A stretch of DNA of 64,000 bases from Erythrobacter sp. YT30 (GTDB taxonomy: Bacteria > Pseudomonadota > Alphaproteobacteria > Sphingomonadales > Sphingomonadaceae): the NCBI RefSeq assembly GCF_001542875.1, contig NZ_LMAF01000002.1:705501-769500 (forward strand), written 5' to 3'. The notes under the pieces are model-generated. The model saw nothing but the letters and a program-made list of their open reading frames with translations. It ran no database searches and was not told where the DNA came from. Made by a program: the position numbers and the translations under genes. Shown here one piece after another: positions 1-8,987 of this stretch (its first letter is position 1; each line of letters opens with the position of its first letter).

Positions 1-1790
1 GTGTCGGCGAGAAAGGTAGTGTGGTTCTTGCCGAGCATCATGTGAATGCCAAAAGGCGCCGCATCCGGCTTTGGATCAAGCACCATGTTCACTTCGCGCA
101 CGGTTTGCGCGAAGGTCTTTGTGAGGCCCGATATCATCCCGTCTCCATGCCCGAGTGCCACCAAGAGAGAGGAGAAGATGTTGCGGTTCTGGTTGACCAT
201 CCGCCGCACGTCGCGCTCAGTGTAGCCGCGCCTTTGTAGGCGTTTGTACAGCAGTTCAACCATGGCTGGGACATGCTGACTGTCGGCGGAATTCTGAATT
301 TCAAAGCTGCCGGGATCAGACACTGAAAGCTGATGGAGCTTGTTCACCACGGCTTTTGTGCGCCCAACCAGAATGGGTGTGCCATAACCGAAATCGCGAT
401 ATTGGATTGCGGCGCGCAGCACGACTTCTTCTTCTGCTTCGGCAAAGACCATCCGCTTTGGATTGGCTTTAGCCTCATTGTAGACGCCGGTCAGAACTGC
501 TGTCGTGGGATTGAGGCGAGAACGAAGCGCGGTCCGATACTGATCGAAGTCTTCAATATTGGCCAGTGCAACGCCTGAGTCCATCGCAGCCTTTGCCACG
601 GCGGAAGACACAACTTCGATCAGACGCGGGTCGAAGGGCGCCGGAATAATATAGTCGGTGCCGAATTTCTGGTTTTTCCCGTAAGCGCTTGCAACTTCTT
701 CAGGAACACGCTCCCGAGCAAGCTCGGCAATTGCTTTTGCGGCGGCGACTTTCATCTCCTCATTGATTGTAGTCGCCTGCACATCCAGCGCGCCGCGGAA
801 AATGAAAGGGAAGCCGAGCACGTTGTTAACTTGATTGGGAAAGTCGCTACGCCCAGTCGCGATGATTGCATCAGGGCGAACGGCTTTCGCATCGTCTGGC
901 ATGATTTCTGGCGTGGGATTGGCCATCGCAAAGATGATCGGTTTGTCCGCCATCTTCTTCACCCATTCAGGCTTCAACGCTCCCGCGGCAGACAGCCCGA
1001 GGAAAATGTCGGCGCCATCGAGTGCTTCCTCGAGATCTTTCGCTTTGGTTTCGACCGCGTGCGCACTTTTCCATTGGTCGACATTGTCGCGGCCCGGAGT
1101 AATGGGTCCCGAGCGATCACAAACAATGACGTTTTCATGAGGGATACCAAGCGCCTTGATAAGAGCTGTGCATGCCAGCGCAGATGCTCCGGCCCCATTC
1201 ACAACCATCTTGGATGTTTTCAAATCACGCCCCGTCAAGTGGCACGCATTGATCAGTCCAGCCGCAGCAATGATGGCAGTGCCATGCTGATCGTCATGCA
1301 TGACGGGGATATTCATGCGTTCGCGCAAAGCCGCTTCGATGATGAAGCATTCTGGCGCTTTTATATCTTCCAGATTGATGCCACCGAAGCTCGGCTCCAT
1401 CAAAGCGACAGCGTTGATAAAGGCTTCCGGGTCTTCGGTCGCCAGTTCGATATCAATCGAGTCCACGTCCGCGAACCGTTTGAAGAGGACCGCTTTCCCC
1501 TCCATGACAGGCTTGGAAGCTAAAGCTCCAAGGTTGCCAAGGCCAAGAATTGCCGAACCGTTAGAAATCACGGCGACAAGGTTTGAACGCGCTGTATACC
1601 GCGCAGCAAGGGAAGGATCTTCAGCGATAGCTTCAACAGGCGCAGCAACGCCCGGAGAATAGGCGAGACTAAGATCTCGCTGAGAGGTCATCGGTTTTGT
1701 CGCGACCACTTCCAATTTACCGGGACGGATGGTCTCGTGGTAAAACAGCGCCTCACGTGTGGTGAAGCCGCCTGTGGGTTCGTCTGCCAT
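1..1790 (-). CDS. maeB: NADP-dependent malic enzyme with phosphotransacetylase-like C-terminus (partial, left edge)
   Basis: Oxidative decarboxylation of malate to pyruvate in the cytoplasm, linking the TCA cycle to NADPH and gluconeogenic carbon. The reading frame is open from the ATG at 1790 (SD AGGAAG just upstream) to the window edge, 596 codons. The N-terminus carries the malic motifs YSPGVAAP and VMHDDQHGTA and a Rossmann segment with NGAGASALA. From about residue 430 the sequence changes to a phosphate acetyltransferase-like domain, ending in LGKNHTTFLADT at the edge. Two-domain MaeB enzymes are about 750 residues, so roughly 150 are off-window. Divergent from mutS. In this family the PTA-like domain is usually considered regulatory rather than catalytic. 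Confidence 0.95.
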   Translation of the reverse strand, partial: MADEPTGGFTTREALFYHETIRPGKLEVVATKPMTSQRDLSLAYSPGVAAPVEAIAEDPSLAARYTARSNLVAVISNGSAILGLGNLGALASKPVMEGKAVLFKRFADVDSIDIELATEDPEAFINAVALMEPSFGGINLEDIKAPECFIIEAALRERMNIPVMHDDQHGTAIIAAAGLINACHLTGRDLKTSKMVVNGAGASALACTALIKALGIPHENVIVCDRSGPITPGRDNVDQWKSAHAVETKAKDLEEALDGADIFLGLSAAGALKPEWVKKMADKPIIFAMANPTPEIMPDDAKAVRPDAIIATGRSDFPNQVNNVLGFPFIFRGALDVQATTINEEMKVAAAKAIAELARERVPEEVASAYGKNQKFGTDYIIPAPFDPRLIEVVSSAVAKAAMDSGVALANIEDFDQYRTALRSRLNPTTAVLTGVYNEAKANPKRMVFAEAEEEVVLRAAIQYRDFGYGTPILVGRTKAVVNKLHQLSVSDPGSFEIQNSADSQHVPAMVELLYKRLQRRGYTERDVRRMVNQNRNIFSSLLVALGHGDGMISGLTKTFAQTVREVNMVLDPKPDAAPFGIHMMLGKNHTTFLAD

Positions 1791-1924
1791 TATCTCATTC
1801 TTCCTTCACGCGCGTAGCGTCAACGCTGTTTACAGGCGCTTAGCTCGCACTTTGATCAGATGATAGGGGGAAACCAACGCCCACACCGTTTCCGAATCAG
1901 GCCGATGCTGTCTAGTCCTGAGAA

Positions 1925-4573
1925 ATGCCTAGCGGTGCCGGTCCAACCCCCATGATGCAGCAATATCTCTCGCTCAAAGAAGCAGCGGGAGGCTCTTTGC
2001 TTTTCTACAGGATGGGCGACTTTTTTGAGCTATTCTTCGACGATGCACGGAAGGCCGCGCGCATTCTCGATATCGCCCTTACTACCCGCGGTGAGCATGG
2101 CGGAGAACCGGTTCCGATGTGCGGAGTGCCAGTGCATTCTGCGGAAGGATATCTGGCAAGGCTCATCAAGGCAGGATGTCGAGTCGCGATTGCGGAGCAG
2201 ACTGAAACGCCGGACGAAGCGAAAGAGCGCGCAAAACGTGAAGGCCGTCCAGCGTCCAAGGCTCTGGTCGCCCGTGATATCGTCCGTTTTGTTACTGCTG
2301 GCACTCTGACCGAAGAGGCTTTGCTCGAACCGCAGCGCGCCAATGTAATTGCGGCATTGGCCGAGGTTCGCGGCGCAATCGGCATTGCAAGCTGTGACAT
2401 ATCAACTGGATCGATGACGCTCGAAGAGTGCTCTCCAAGCGCGCTTCTCGCTGAAGTTGCACGGTTAAGCCCGAGCGAAATCGTTGCACCTAATGGCTGG
2501 ATGAATGGTCCGTCTGAGATCGTGCAGCATGATCCCCGCATCTTCTCCAGCGATCGCGGTGCACAGCGTCTTCAGCAAATTCATGAGGTTTCAACGCTGG
2601 ACGGCTTTGGCGATTTTTCGCACGCCATGCTGGCTGCCGCTGGAGGGCTGATCGGATATCTCGACCATGTCGGGAGAGGCAATTTGCCATTGCTACTCCC
2701 GCCTGTTCTTCGCACCGGCACGGCCAGCATGGCGATGGATGAAGCAACCCGCTCAAGCCTAGAATTACTGGAAAGCGCGAGCGCATCGGGAGGATCAAGC
2801 AAGGCCAATACGCTAATTGGCGCTGTCGACCGCTGCAAAACGGGAGCGGGTTCTCGTCTTCTTGCCCAAGATCTTTCAGCCCCCCTGCTCGACCAGCAAT
2901 CAATTGAGGACCGATTGGCACTGGTGCAATTCTGGTTTGAGCGTCCCGTCGAGCGCGCTGACCTTCGAGATCACTTGCGTCAATTGCCCGATCTTGGGCG
3001 AGCTTTGGGGCGCATCGTTGCCGGACGCGGAAGCCCACGCGATCTGGGACAGATACGCGATGGGTTGGCGGGCGCGCAAAGGCTTTTCGAAATCCTTGGC
3101 GGCATGTCTGACAGACCAAACTACCTTGAGCACCTTTTGCAGAGGCTTTCCGGCCACAACGCGTTGATCGATCTTTTGACCCGTGCACTTGTTGCTTCTC
3201 CACCAACCGAACGCTCGGGTGGGAGTTTCATTGCAGATGGATACGACGCGGGGCTTGATGAGTTGCGGCAAATAGCAGGCAGCGCACGGAAAGCGATTGC
3301 GGCCATGGAGGCGCGCTATCGCGACGACACCGGGATCGCCTCACTCAAGATCAAGCACAATGGCGTTCTCGGATATTTCATTGAAGTTCCATCGCGCCAT
3401 GCGGACAGCCTGATGAAACCTGAAAGCGGCTTCACCCATCGCCAAACGATGAAAGGCGCAGTACGCTTCAACTCGATCAATCTGCACAAAGAGGCAACGC
3501 GCATCGCTGACAGCGGCGGCCATGCCCTCGCAACCGAAGAAGCGCATTTTGAGAAGCTCTGCGATGCCGTAAGAGAAACTCGGAATGATATTGCAGCGAC
3601 TGCAGCGGCACTCGCCCGCATTGATGTTTCCGCTGGCAATGCGGAACGCGCTTCTGAAGGTGATTGGTGCAGGCCTGCAATCTCAGAGGAGCGGCGTCTT
3701 GCAATTGTGGGAGGCAGACATCCCGTTGTCGAGGCAGCGCTCGCAAAAACAGGCGATCGATTTGTCGCGAATGATTGTACGCTTTCAGACGAGGACAGGC
3801 TGTGGCTGATCGGCGGCCCCAATATGGGTGGCAAATCGACGTTCCTTCGACAAAACGCTTTGATCGTTGTGATGGCGCAGTCGGGATGCTTTGTGCCTGC
3901 ACATGAAGCTGAAATCGGCTTGGTAGACCGCCTCTTCAGCCGCGTCGGCGCATCCGATAACCTTGCGCGAGGTCGTTCGACATTCATGGTTGAGATGGTT
4001 GAAACTGCCGCCATCCTTTCGCAGGCTACTGACCGGAGCTTCGTGATCCTGGACGAGGTTGGCCGCGGCACTTCGACATATGATGGACTTGCGCTAGCAT
4101 GGGCTGTCGTCGAGGCTGTGCATTCCCAGGTTTCTTGCCGGTGCCTGTTCGCAACGCATTATCACGAATTGGCGAGGCTCGCCGATCAGTGTGAAGCGCT
4201 TTCTCTCCACCATGTGAGAGCCAGAGAGTGGAAAGGCGAGCTAGTGCTTTTGCATGAGCTCGCCAAAGGGGCCGCCGATCGAAGCTACGGTCTTGCCGTG
4301 GCAAAGCTGGCTGGCGTTCCACCCCCTGTTATCGCTCGAGCTCGCCAAGTGCTCGAAAAACTCGAAGATGCTCGCACACAAACTGGAGGGATCGCGGCTG
4401 GGCTTGGCGATTTGCCACTCTTTGCTGCCAGCATGGTGGACCAAGATGCGCAGGCACCAATCGATACCCTTGAGGACAAGCTAAGCGAAACCGAATTGGA
4501 CGCCCTTTCCCCTCGTGAAGCGCTTGATCTTTTGTACCAATGGAAGCGCGAAATTGCCGCTACCAAACCTTAA
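1925..4573 (+). CDS. mutS: DNA mismatch repair protein MutS
   Basis: Recognises mispairs and small loops and starts methyl-independent or MutL-directed repair. The 882 residues are normal for the family. Domain I carries the mismatch-wedging motif FFE (F32-x-E34, in GDFFELF). The ATPase domain has Walker A GPNMGGKST at about residues 631-639, then the FMVEM, DEVGRGTS (Walker B) and ATHYHEL signatures, followed by the C-terminal helix-turn-helix and dimerisation tail. The start at 1925 has only a weak Shine-Dalgarno, and an internal ATG pair at codons 9-10 is an alternative. It diverges from maeB across a 134-bp intergenic region that must hold both promoters. Confidence 0.97.
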   Translation: MPSGAGPTPMMQQYLSLKEAAGGSLLFYRMGDFFELFFDDARKAARILDIALTTRGEHGGEPVPMCGVPVHSAEGYLARLIKAGCRVAIAEQTETPDEAKERAKREGRPASKALVARDIVRFVTAGTLTEEALLEPQRANVIAALAEVRGAIGIASCDISTGSMTLEECSPSALLAEVARLSPSEIVAPNGWMNGPSEIVQHDPRIFSSDRGAQRLQQIHEVSTLDGFGDFSHAMLAAAGGLIGYLDHVGRGNLPLLLPPVLRTGTASMAMDEATRSSLELLESASASGGSSKANTLIGAVDRCKTGAGSRLLAQDLSAPLLDQQSIEDRLALVQFWFERPVERADLRDHLRQLPDLGRALGRIVAGRGSPRDLGQIRDGLAGAQRLFEILGGMSDRPNYLEHLLQRLSGHNALIDLLTRALVASPPTERSGGSFIADGYDAGLDELRQIAGSARKAIAAMEARYRDDTGIASLKIKHNGVLGYFIEVPSRHADSLMKPESGFTHRQTMKGAVRFNSINLHKEATRIADSGGHALATEEAHFEKLCDAVRETRNDIAATAAALARIDVSAGNAERASEGDWCRPAISEERRLAIVGGRHPVVEAALAKTGDRFVANDCTLSDEDRLWLIGGPNMGGKSTFLRQNALIVVMAQSGCFVPAHEAEIGLVDRLFSRVGASDNLARGRSTFMVEMVETAAILSQATDRSFVILDEVGRGTSTYDGLALAWAVVEAVHSQVSCRCLFATHYHELARLADQCEALSLHHVRAREWKGELVLLHELAKGAADRSYGLAVAKLAGVPPPVIARARQVLEKLEDARTQTGGIAAGLGDLPLFAASMVDQDAQAPIDTLEDKLSETELDALSPREALDLLYQWKREIAATKP

Positions 4574-4586
4574 CCGATTTCGCTGT

Positions 4587-5096
4587 ATGCCCTCAGCCAT
4601 GTCGATGGCTTTTCTTGAAACGAACAGGGTGATGTTCAGCGTGCTCGCTGTTGTCGCATTCGGCGGAGTTCTGATCGCTGGCTCGCTTGAGCGCGGCGGC
4701 GAGGATTCTGATGATTCTGCGACGATATCTGAAGAGGTTGCAGAAGAAAGACCTGCCGAAGAAGAAACCCAGCCGGAAACCACCTTCGCTGACATGGTCG
4801 GCGATGAGGAGGAGGAAGAAGACGAGTTCGACAACGGTTTCGCTTCATCGACGCCGAGTGAGCTCAACGACGAGGGATATGACAATGGCTTTGACGCAGA
4901 GCCTCGGTCAAATAGCGAGCCTGTGTTTGCAAGTGCACCGCCTCGCAGCAGTTCCAGACCGGTAGAGAGGTCGCGAGGCGAGCGCATAGTAGTTGGCGCT
5001 GACGGTGGGGCGGGCGGACCAATCACTGTCGATCCCAGCCGAGTAAGCCCAGAAGTCGGTGGCACGGGTCGATGGGACCCGAGCGAAACGGAATAA
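4587..5096 (+). CDS. acidic single-pass membrane protein of unknown function
   Basis: Not recognised. About 169 residues from the ATG at 4587 (other ATGs at 4599 and 4605 are possible), 13 bases after the mutS stop, so probably co-transcribed with mutS. One hydrophobic segment near residues 12-27 (MFSVLAVVAFGGVLIAG) is followed by a long Asp/Glu-rich, probably disordered stretch with runs such as EEEEEDEF, then a basic Ser/Arg part and a Gly/Pro-rich tail. The likely topology is an N-terminal anchor with an acidic tail outside the membrane. A long open frame on the other strand overlaps the hbd 3' end and is taken as a shadow. Coding status is moderately certain. Confidence 0.6.
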   Translation: MPSAMSMAFLETNRVMFSVLAVVAFGGVLIAGSLERGGEDSDDSATISEEVAEERPAEEETQPETTFADMVGDEEEEEDEFDNGFASSTPSELNDEGYDNGFDAEPRSNSEPVFASAPPRSSSRPVERSRGERIVVGADGGAGGPITVDPSRVSPEVGGTGRWDPSETE

Positions 5097-5120
5097 CCCC
5101 CTGCCTTCGTCGAGAGTTGC

Positions 5121-5990
5121 TCAGCGCGTCGGGACGGGTGCCTCACCAGAGTAGTCGTAAAAGCCACGGCCAGTTTTGCGGCCCAGCCAGCCTGCCTCAA
5201 CATATTTCACCAGCAATGGCGCCGGTCGGTACTTGCTATCACGCGTAGTTTTATAGAGCACTTTGATGATGTCGAGGCAGGTATCGAGCCCGACAAAATC
5301 CGCCAGTTGAAGCGGCCCCATTGGGTGATTGAGGCCAAGTCTGCAGCCCTTATCGATGTCCTCAATCCCAGCGGTGGATTGGCCAAGGACAAAAACTGCC
5401 TCGTTTATCATTGGAAGCAGAATTCGATTGACCACAAAGCCTGGCTCATCCTGGCTCAAGACGACCTGCTTGCCCAAACCCTCGGCGAAAGCTGTGACGG
5501 TGTCTGTGGTCGCCTGCGATGTCGCGAGGCCTGGAATGACTTCGATCAACCCCATCACTGGAACTGGATTGAAGAAGTGAAGGCCGATGAAGCGTTCTGG
5601 ATCGGGCGAGTGATTGGCCATACGCGTGATTGGTATGGAGCTTGTGTTGGACGCCATGATCGCGTCATCGCTCAGAACCTTGCCGACATTTTCGAATATG
5701 CCCTGTTTGATGGGCTCTTTCTCGGTCGCAGCTTCGATGATGAGATGAGCATCCGACATGGGCGAATATTCCGCCACGGGCGTGATCCGAGAGAGAAGCG
5801 CTTCGGCAGCATCCGCTTCCATTTTCCCGCGACCAACCAGTTTGGTCACGGCTTTCTCAATTCCGGCCTTTCCAGCTTCTGCATGCGAAAGATCAACATC
5901 AGACAGAAGCACGTTCAAGCCGTGTTGAGCCACTGTTTGGGCGATCCCTGTGCCCATTTGGCCAGCCCCGATAACGCCGATTGTCCGCAT
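5121..5990 (-). CDS. hbd: 3-hydroxybutyryl-CoA / 3-hydroxyacyl-CoA dehydrogenase
   Basis: NAD(P)-dependent oxidoreduction of 3-hydroxyacyl-CoA to 3-oxoacyl-CoA, in butanoate, beta-oxidation or PHB metabolism. 289 residues, a full-length stand-alone enzyme. The Rossmann motif GAGQMGTG (8-15) opens the N-terminal domain; the catalytic region shows SNTSSIPIT, then [11 protein letters not shown] with the active-site His, and [10 protein letters not shown]. The C-terminal dimerisation domain has [18 protein letters not shown] and ends [11 protein letters not shown]. Last gene of a minus-strand run gluQ, twin-TM, pduO, hbd; electron-transfer flavoprotein genes, common neighbours elsewhere, are not here. 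Substrate chain length cannot be read from sequence. Confidence 0.93.
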   Translation of the reverse strand: MRTIGVIGAGQMGTGIAQTVAQHGLNVLLSDVDLSHAEAGKAGIEKAVTKLVGRGKMEADAAEALLSRITPVAEYSPMSDAHLIIEAATEKEPIKQGIFENVGKVLSDDAIMASNTSSIPITRMANHSPDPERFIGLHFFNPVPVMGLIEVIPGLATSQATTDTVTAFAEGLGKQVVLSQDEPGFVVNRILLPMINEAVFVLGQSTAGIEDIDKGCRLGLNHPMGPLQLADFVGLDTCLDIIKVLYKTTRDSKYRPAPLLVKYVEAGWLGRKTGRGFYDYSGEAPVPTR

Positions 5991-6083
5991 ATTCAGTTCC
6001 TTCGCAAGTGCAGCATTTGTATGCTTGACGCGGCTGTTAGCGACGCACTTTGCAAATGGCCAGTGTTTAGCGTTTTTCGTCAG

Positions 6084-6659
6084 TCAACGGTTGGCGCCAG
6101 GCACCCATTTGATGTCGGCATTGCCATTGCCGTTCAGCACCCGGGCCATCACGAACAATAAGTCGGACAGACGGTTGATGTAGGTGAGCGCAGCCGGATT
6201 GACCGGTGATGTGTGAGAAAGAGCCGCCATCGCGCGTTCCCCGGCCCGCGTCGCTGCACGCGCAATGTGCAAGCGCGCCGCAGCTTCACTTCCGCCTGGA
6301 AGTACGAAACTGGTCAGCGGTTCCAACTGCTCATTTAAGGTATCAATCTGACCCTCAAGCCACTCCGATTGAGCCGGGACCATTCGCAGCACCATTTCTG
6401 AGGGCGAGAAATCACCGTCGTTGGCCGGTGTTGCCAAATCGGCTCCAAGATCAAAAAGGTCGTTCTGCACGCGTGTTAACAGAGCTTTGTGATCTGGGTT
6501 TTCGAGCGCGCAGATAGCCAGACCGATCGCGCTGTTGACTTCATCAACAGCGCCAATGGCATTGATCCGCTCAGAATGTTTTGGGGCACGAGAACCGTCG
6601 ACAAGTCCCGTTGTGCCATCATCGCCCGTGCGAGTGTATATCTTATTCAATTTTACCAT
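6084..6659 (-). CDS. pduO: cob(I)yrinic acid a,c-diamide adenosyltransferase, PduO type
   Basis: ATP:cob(I)alamin adenosyltransferase that makes coenzyme B12 from cobalamin. From the ATG at 6659 the product is 191 residues, normal for the PduO family; a longer open frame upstream lacks family similarity. The N-terminal ATP-binding motif KIYTRTGDDGTTGL is present, followed by the helical core with FVLPGG and ARAATRAGER, and the C-terminal INRLSDLLFVMAR. It lies 43 bases downstream of the twin-TM gene and upstream of hbd. No cobalamin riboswitch is evident upstream. The trimeric five-helix family assignment is secure. Confidence 0.95.
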   Translation of the reverse strand: MVKLNKIYTRTGDDGTTGLVDGSRAPKHSERINAIGAVDEVNSAIGLAICALENPDHKALLTRVQNDLFDLGADLATPANDGDFSPSEMVLRMVPAQSEWLEGQIDTLNEQLEPLTSFVLPGGSEAAARLHIARAATRAGERAMAALSHTSPVNPAALTYINRLSDLLFVMARVLNGNGNADIKWVPGANR

Positions 6660-6702
6660 AGACGCGCGATATGCCCGCGGGAAGCTCGCCCGTCCAGAAG
6701 CC

Positions 6703-6942
6703 TTAGTTTTGTGCAAGAACGAAGATAATGGCGACAACCACAATGGCCAGAGCCTGATACTTAATCCGAGCAAACATCGCCTTGTTCTGGGCAAGCTGCA
6801 TGTCAGTTGCGGTCTCGCCCTCGCCCGTCTCCAAGTCGATTTTTGTCGTTTTAAGAAATGCAACGACGCCGCGGATCAGCGAAACGACGACCAAAACGCA
6901 CAGGATGACGAGCAGAGGAATGAGAATATAGTTCATGACCAT
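6703..6942 (-). CDS. twin transmembrane (HIG1-like) small protein
   Basis: 79 residues with two hydrophobic helices, one at the N-terminus (YILIPLLVILCVLVVVSLI) and one at the C-terminus (ALAIVVVAIIFVLA), joined by a charged loop containing MQLAQNKAMFARIKYQALA. This matches the small 'twin transmembrane' proteins that commonly sit beside pduO in alphaproteobacteria and resemble HIG1 domains. Codons in order are TTG (6945), ATG (6942), GTC, ATG (6936), so the exact start is uncertain. The role is unknown; HIG1 proteins in mitochondria act on respiratory complexes, which is only a hint here. Confidence 0.85.
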   Translation of the reverse strand: MVMNYILIPLLVILCVLVVVSLIRGVVAFLKTTKIDLETGEGETATDMQLAQNKAMFARIKYQALAIVVVAIIFVLAQN

Positions 6943-6960
6943 CAAATGGATGCGACGGCC

Positions 6961-7779
6961 CTAGGTTCCAAGGGAGAATTGTCCTGCTCTCAATTTAGCG
7001 GCCAAACCAAGGCCATCTTCGCCTGCCTCTCGGCGATCATTGAGAGGCGGTGAATTGCGGCTCTTAGAGAGTTTTTCTCCTTTTCCATCAAGGATTAAAG
7101 CATGATGATGCCAGTGCGGCACGGGTAGCTCCAAGACGGCCTGGAGCAAACGATGGATATGTGTCGCTCCAAACAGGTCGGCCCCTCGGGTGACGTCGGT
7201 GACACCGTCATGTGCATCATCCACTGTCACAGCAAGATGATAGCTCGCCGGCAAATCCTTGCGGACTATTACGACATCGCCGAACTCACGTGGATCAGCC
7301 AGAATACTCCCCGCCTGTTCATCGGTCCAAACACACTCACCAGCCGCTGCCATGGCCTTATCTACGTCCAGTCGTAGCGCAAAATCCCCTTTGACCTTGT
7401 GGGCTCGGCCTCTGCTAGAACCAGGGTACTCTATTCCCGTTTCTGTCATTCGTGGCGGCAAAGATTGAATTTCCCTGCGGGTACAATCGCATGGATAAAG
7501 CAAATCGAGATCCATGAGCTTCTGTGTGTATTGCGTGTAGCTATCAAGCCGCGTAGATTGATTGGGCACTTCAAGCCATTCCAATCCCAACCATTCGAGA
7601 TCCCGCCGAAAGTTGTCAGCAAACTCCCTACGAGACCGGGGCCCATCAATGTCCTCAATTCGCAGCAAGAATTCACCGCCATGCTCACGAGCGAGATCAT
7701 GTGCATAGATCGCCGAGAATGCATGTCCGAGATGGAGATTGCCATTGGGGCTTGGCGCGAAACGAGTGACTGTTTTCAC
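6961..7779 (-). CDS. gluQ: tRNA glutamyl-Q(34) synthetase (GluQ-RS)
   Basis: Attaches glutamate to queuosine at position 34 of tRNA-Asp. About 272 residues from the GTG at 7779 (VKTVTRFAPSPNG); this is a truncated glutamyl-tRNA synthetase without an anticodon-binding domain. The class I signatures are FAPSPNGNLHLGH (HIGH equivalent) and KLSKS (KMSKS equivalent) near residue 240, with LRIEDIDGPRSR between. A zinc-type CDC motif is seen in LYPCDCTRRE. The queuosine pathway gene queC lies at 22.2 kb in the same window. It heads the minus-strand run continuing into the twin-TM protein and pduO. Confidence 0.94.
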   Translation of the reverse strand: MKTVTRFAPSPNGNLHLGHAFSAIYAHDLAREHGGEFLLRIEDIDGPRSRREFADNFRRDLEWLGLEWLEVPNQSTRLDSYTQYTQKLMDLDLLYPCDCTRREIQSLPPRMTETGIEYPGSSRGRAHKVKGDFALRLDVDKAMAAAGECVWTDEQAGSILADPREFGDVVIVRKDLPASYHLAVTVDDAHDGVTDVTRGADLFGATHIHRLLQAVLELPVPHWHHHALILDGKGEKLSKSRNSPPLNDRREAGEDGLGLAAKLRAGQFSLGT

Positions 7780-7917
7780 TGAACGCTGTGCCCCGCAATC
7801 AAAATTCAGCTCTCTGCAAACCTGAGACACCCATTACTGTGGAAAGAAACACTGTCATGGCTTTGACTCTTTGTGTTGCCACTGCATGTCTTAGTCAATC
7901 AGGGAGGAACGCGAGGC

Positions 7918-8526
7918 GTGTTCAAAGCCGAACTGATCGAAGGAGCTGCTCGTTTCCGCAGCGCCGACGAAGACCCGACACGGAATCTGTCGGCATGTCC
8001 AGCCCTTGTGCTGAATGCCGATTACACTCCGCTGTCGTACTATCCACTCAGCCTTTGGCCATGGCAAACGGCAATCAAGGCGGTGTTTCTTGACCGGGTG
8101 GACATTGTTGCAAGCTATGATCGAGAGGTTCATTCTCCGTCGCTCGACATGCAAATCCCAAGTGTGATCGCGCTTCGGCAGTATGTTAAACAAAGCGAAT
8201 TCCCGGCATTCACGCGGTTCAACGTGTTTCTGAGGGATCGATTCCAGTGCCAGTACTGCGGATCAGGCGATCATTTGACGTTTGATCATGTGATTCCGCG
8301 CCGGTTGGGTGGCAAGACCACTTGGGAAAACATCATCACCGCCTGCTCATCTTGCAATATGAAGAAAGGTGGTCGGACGCCGAAACAGGCACACATGCCG
8401 ATAAAAATGAAGCCCATCCGTCCGACTAGTTGGCAGCTGCAGCAATACGGCAAAATGTTCCCGCCTCACTACCTCCATGAAACCTGGCGTGACTGGCTTT
8501 ATTGGGATATTGAATTGGAGGCATAA
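7918..8526 (+). CDS. HNH endonuclease family protein
   Basis: 202 residues from the GTG at 7918, chosen because AGGGAGGA lies 8 bases upstream; an in-frame upstream extension has no such site. The C-terminal half has a complete HNH finger: CQYCGSGDHLTFDHVIPRRLG, then WENIITACSSCNMKK, giving two CxxC zinc pairs around the DH metal-binding pair. The N-terminal half (LVLNADYTPLSYYPLSLWPW) is the conserved extension of the widespread chromosomal alphaproteobacterial HNH family. Nuclease activity is expected from the motif, but the biological role is unknown; nothing nearby suggests a restriction or homing context. Confidence 0.9.
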   Translation: MFKAELIEGAARFRSADEDPTRNLSACPALVLNADYTPLSYYPLSLWPWQTAIKAVFLDRVDIVASYDREVHSPSLDMQIPSVIALRQYVKQSEFPAFTRFNVFLRDRFQCQYCGSGDHLTFDHVIPRRLGGKTTWENIITACSSCNMKKGGRTPKQAHMPIKMKPIRPTSWQLQQYGKMFPPHYLHETWRDWLYWDIELEA

Positions 8527-8552
8527 CGCTCGCGATAGTGGCGACTTCCCGA

Positions 8553-8969
8553 TCAACCTTCAAGCACCCGAGTTTCCGGATGATGCTTATCGAGATGCTT
8601 TTTGATTATCCGAAGGTTGCGCGTGTTTGATCGAAATACGAAGTCTGCCGCGTCCCCTACCAGGGGCACCAAGCCAAGAACGGTATCAAAGGCAACATTC
8701 GCCCCCATCCGTGTCAATTGCCATCGAGATAGGCCCAGATTGCGAGCTTCCCACACGACATAGGCACCCAATGCAGTCGTCACGATATCGCCAAGTACAG
8801 GAACCAACCCAATCAGCGCATCAAGGCCGATAGGCACATTCACTCCTGGAATCCGGAAACTGCGCTCCAAAAGATACTCAAGAGCCTCGACACGGGCTCT
8901 TACCGATGCTGGATCTGAGCCTGTCGGCAAAGTCATAGTCGCTGGATAGGGCTGCTCAGGGTGGTCCAT
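8553..8969 (-). CDS. DUF4112 domain membrane protein
   Basis: 138 residues. Conserved DUF4112 features are visible: RVEALEYLLERSFRIPG, GLDALIGLVPVLGDIVTTALGAY and FDTVLGLVPLVGDAADFVFRSN, i.e. two similar hydrophobic Gly/Pro helices (G-L-V-P-x-x-G-D repeated). The last third is basic. A good Shine-Dalgarno (GAGGAG) precedes the ATG at 8969. Molecular function is not known for the family. It follows the peptide-binding lipoprotein gene by 18 bases on the same strand, so co-transcription is likely. Confidence 0.88.
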   Translation of the reverse strand: MDHPEQPYPATMTLPTGSDPASVRARVEALEYLLERSFRIPGVNVPIGLDALIGLVPVLGDIVTTALGAYVVWEARNLGLSRWQLTRMGANVAFDTVLGLVPLVGDAADFVFRSNTRNLRIIKKHLDKHHPETRVLEG

Positions 8970-8987
8970 AGAAGTCTCCTCACTCCG

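Noticed and set aside
831..1523. Long plus-strand open frame of 230 codons
   Set aside because: It is antisense to the well-supported malic enzyme and has no domain pattern.
4481..5203. Minus-strand open frame (240 codons) across the mutS/hbd junction
   Set aside because: It overlaps the ends of both mutS and hbd and lacks an SD; the plus-strand acidic membrane protein is a better candidate, though both are uncertain.
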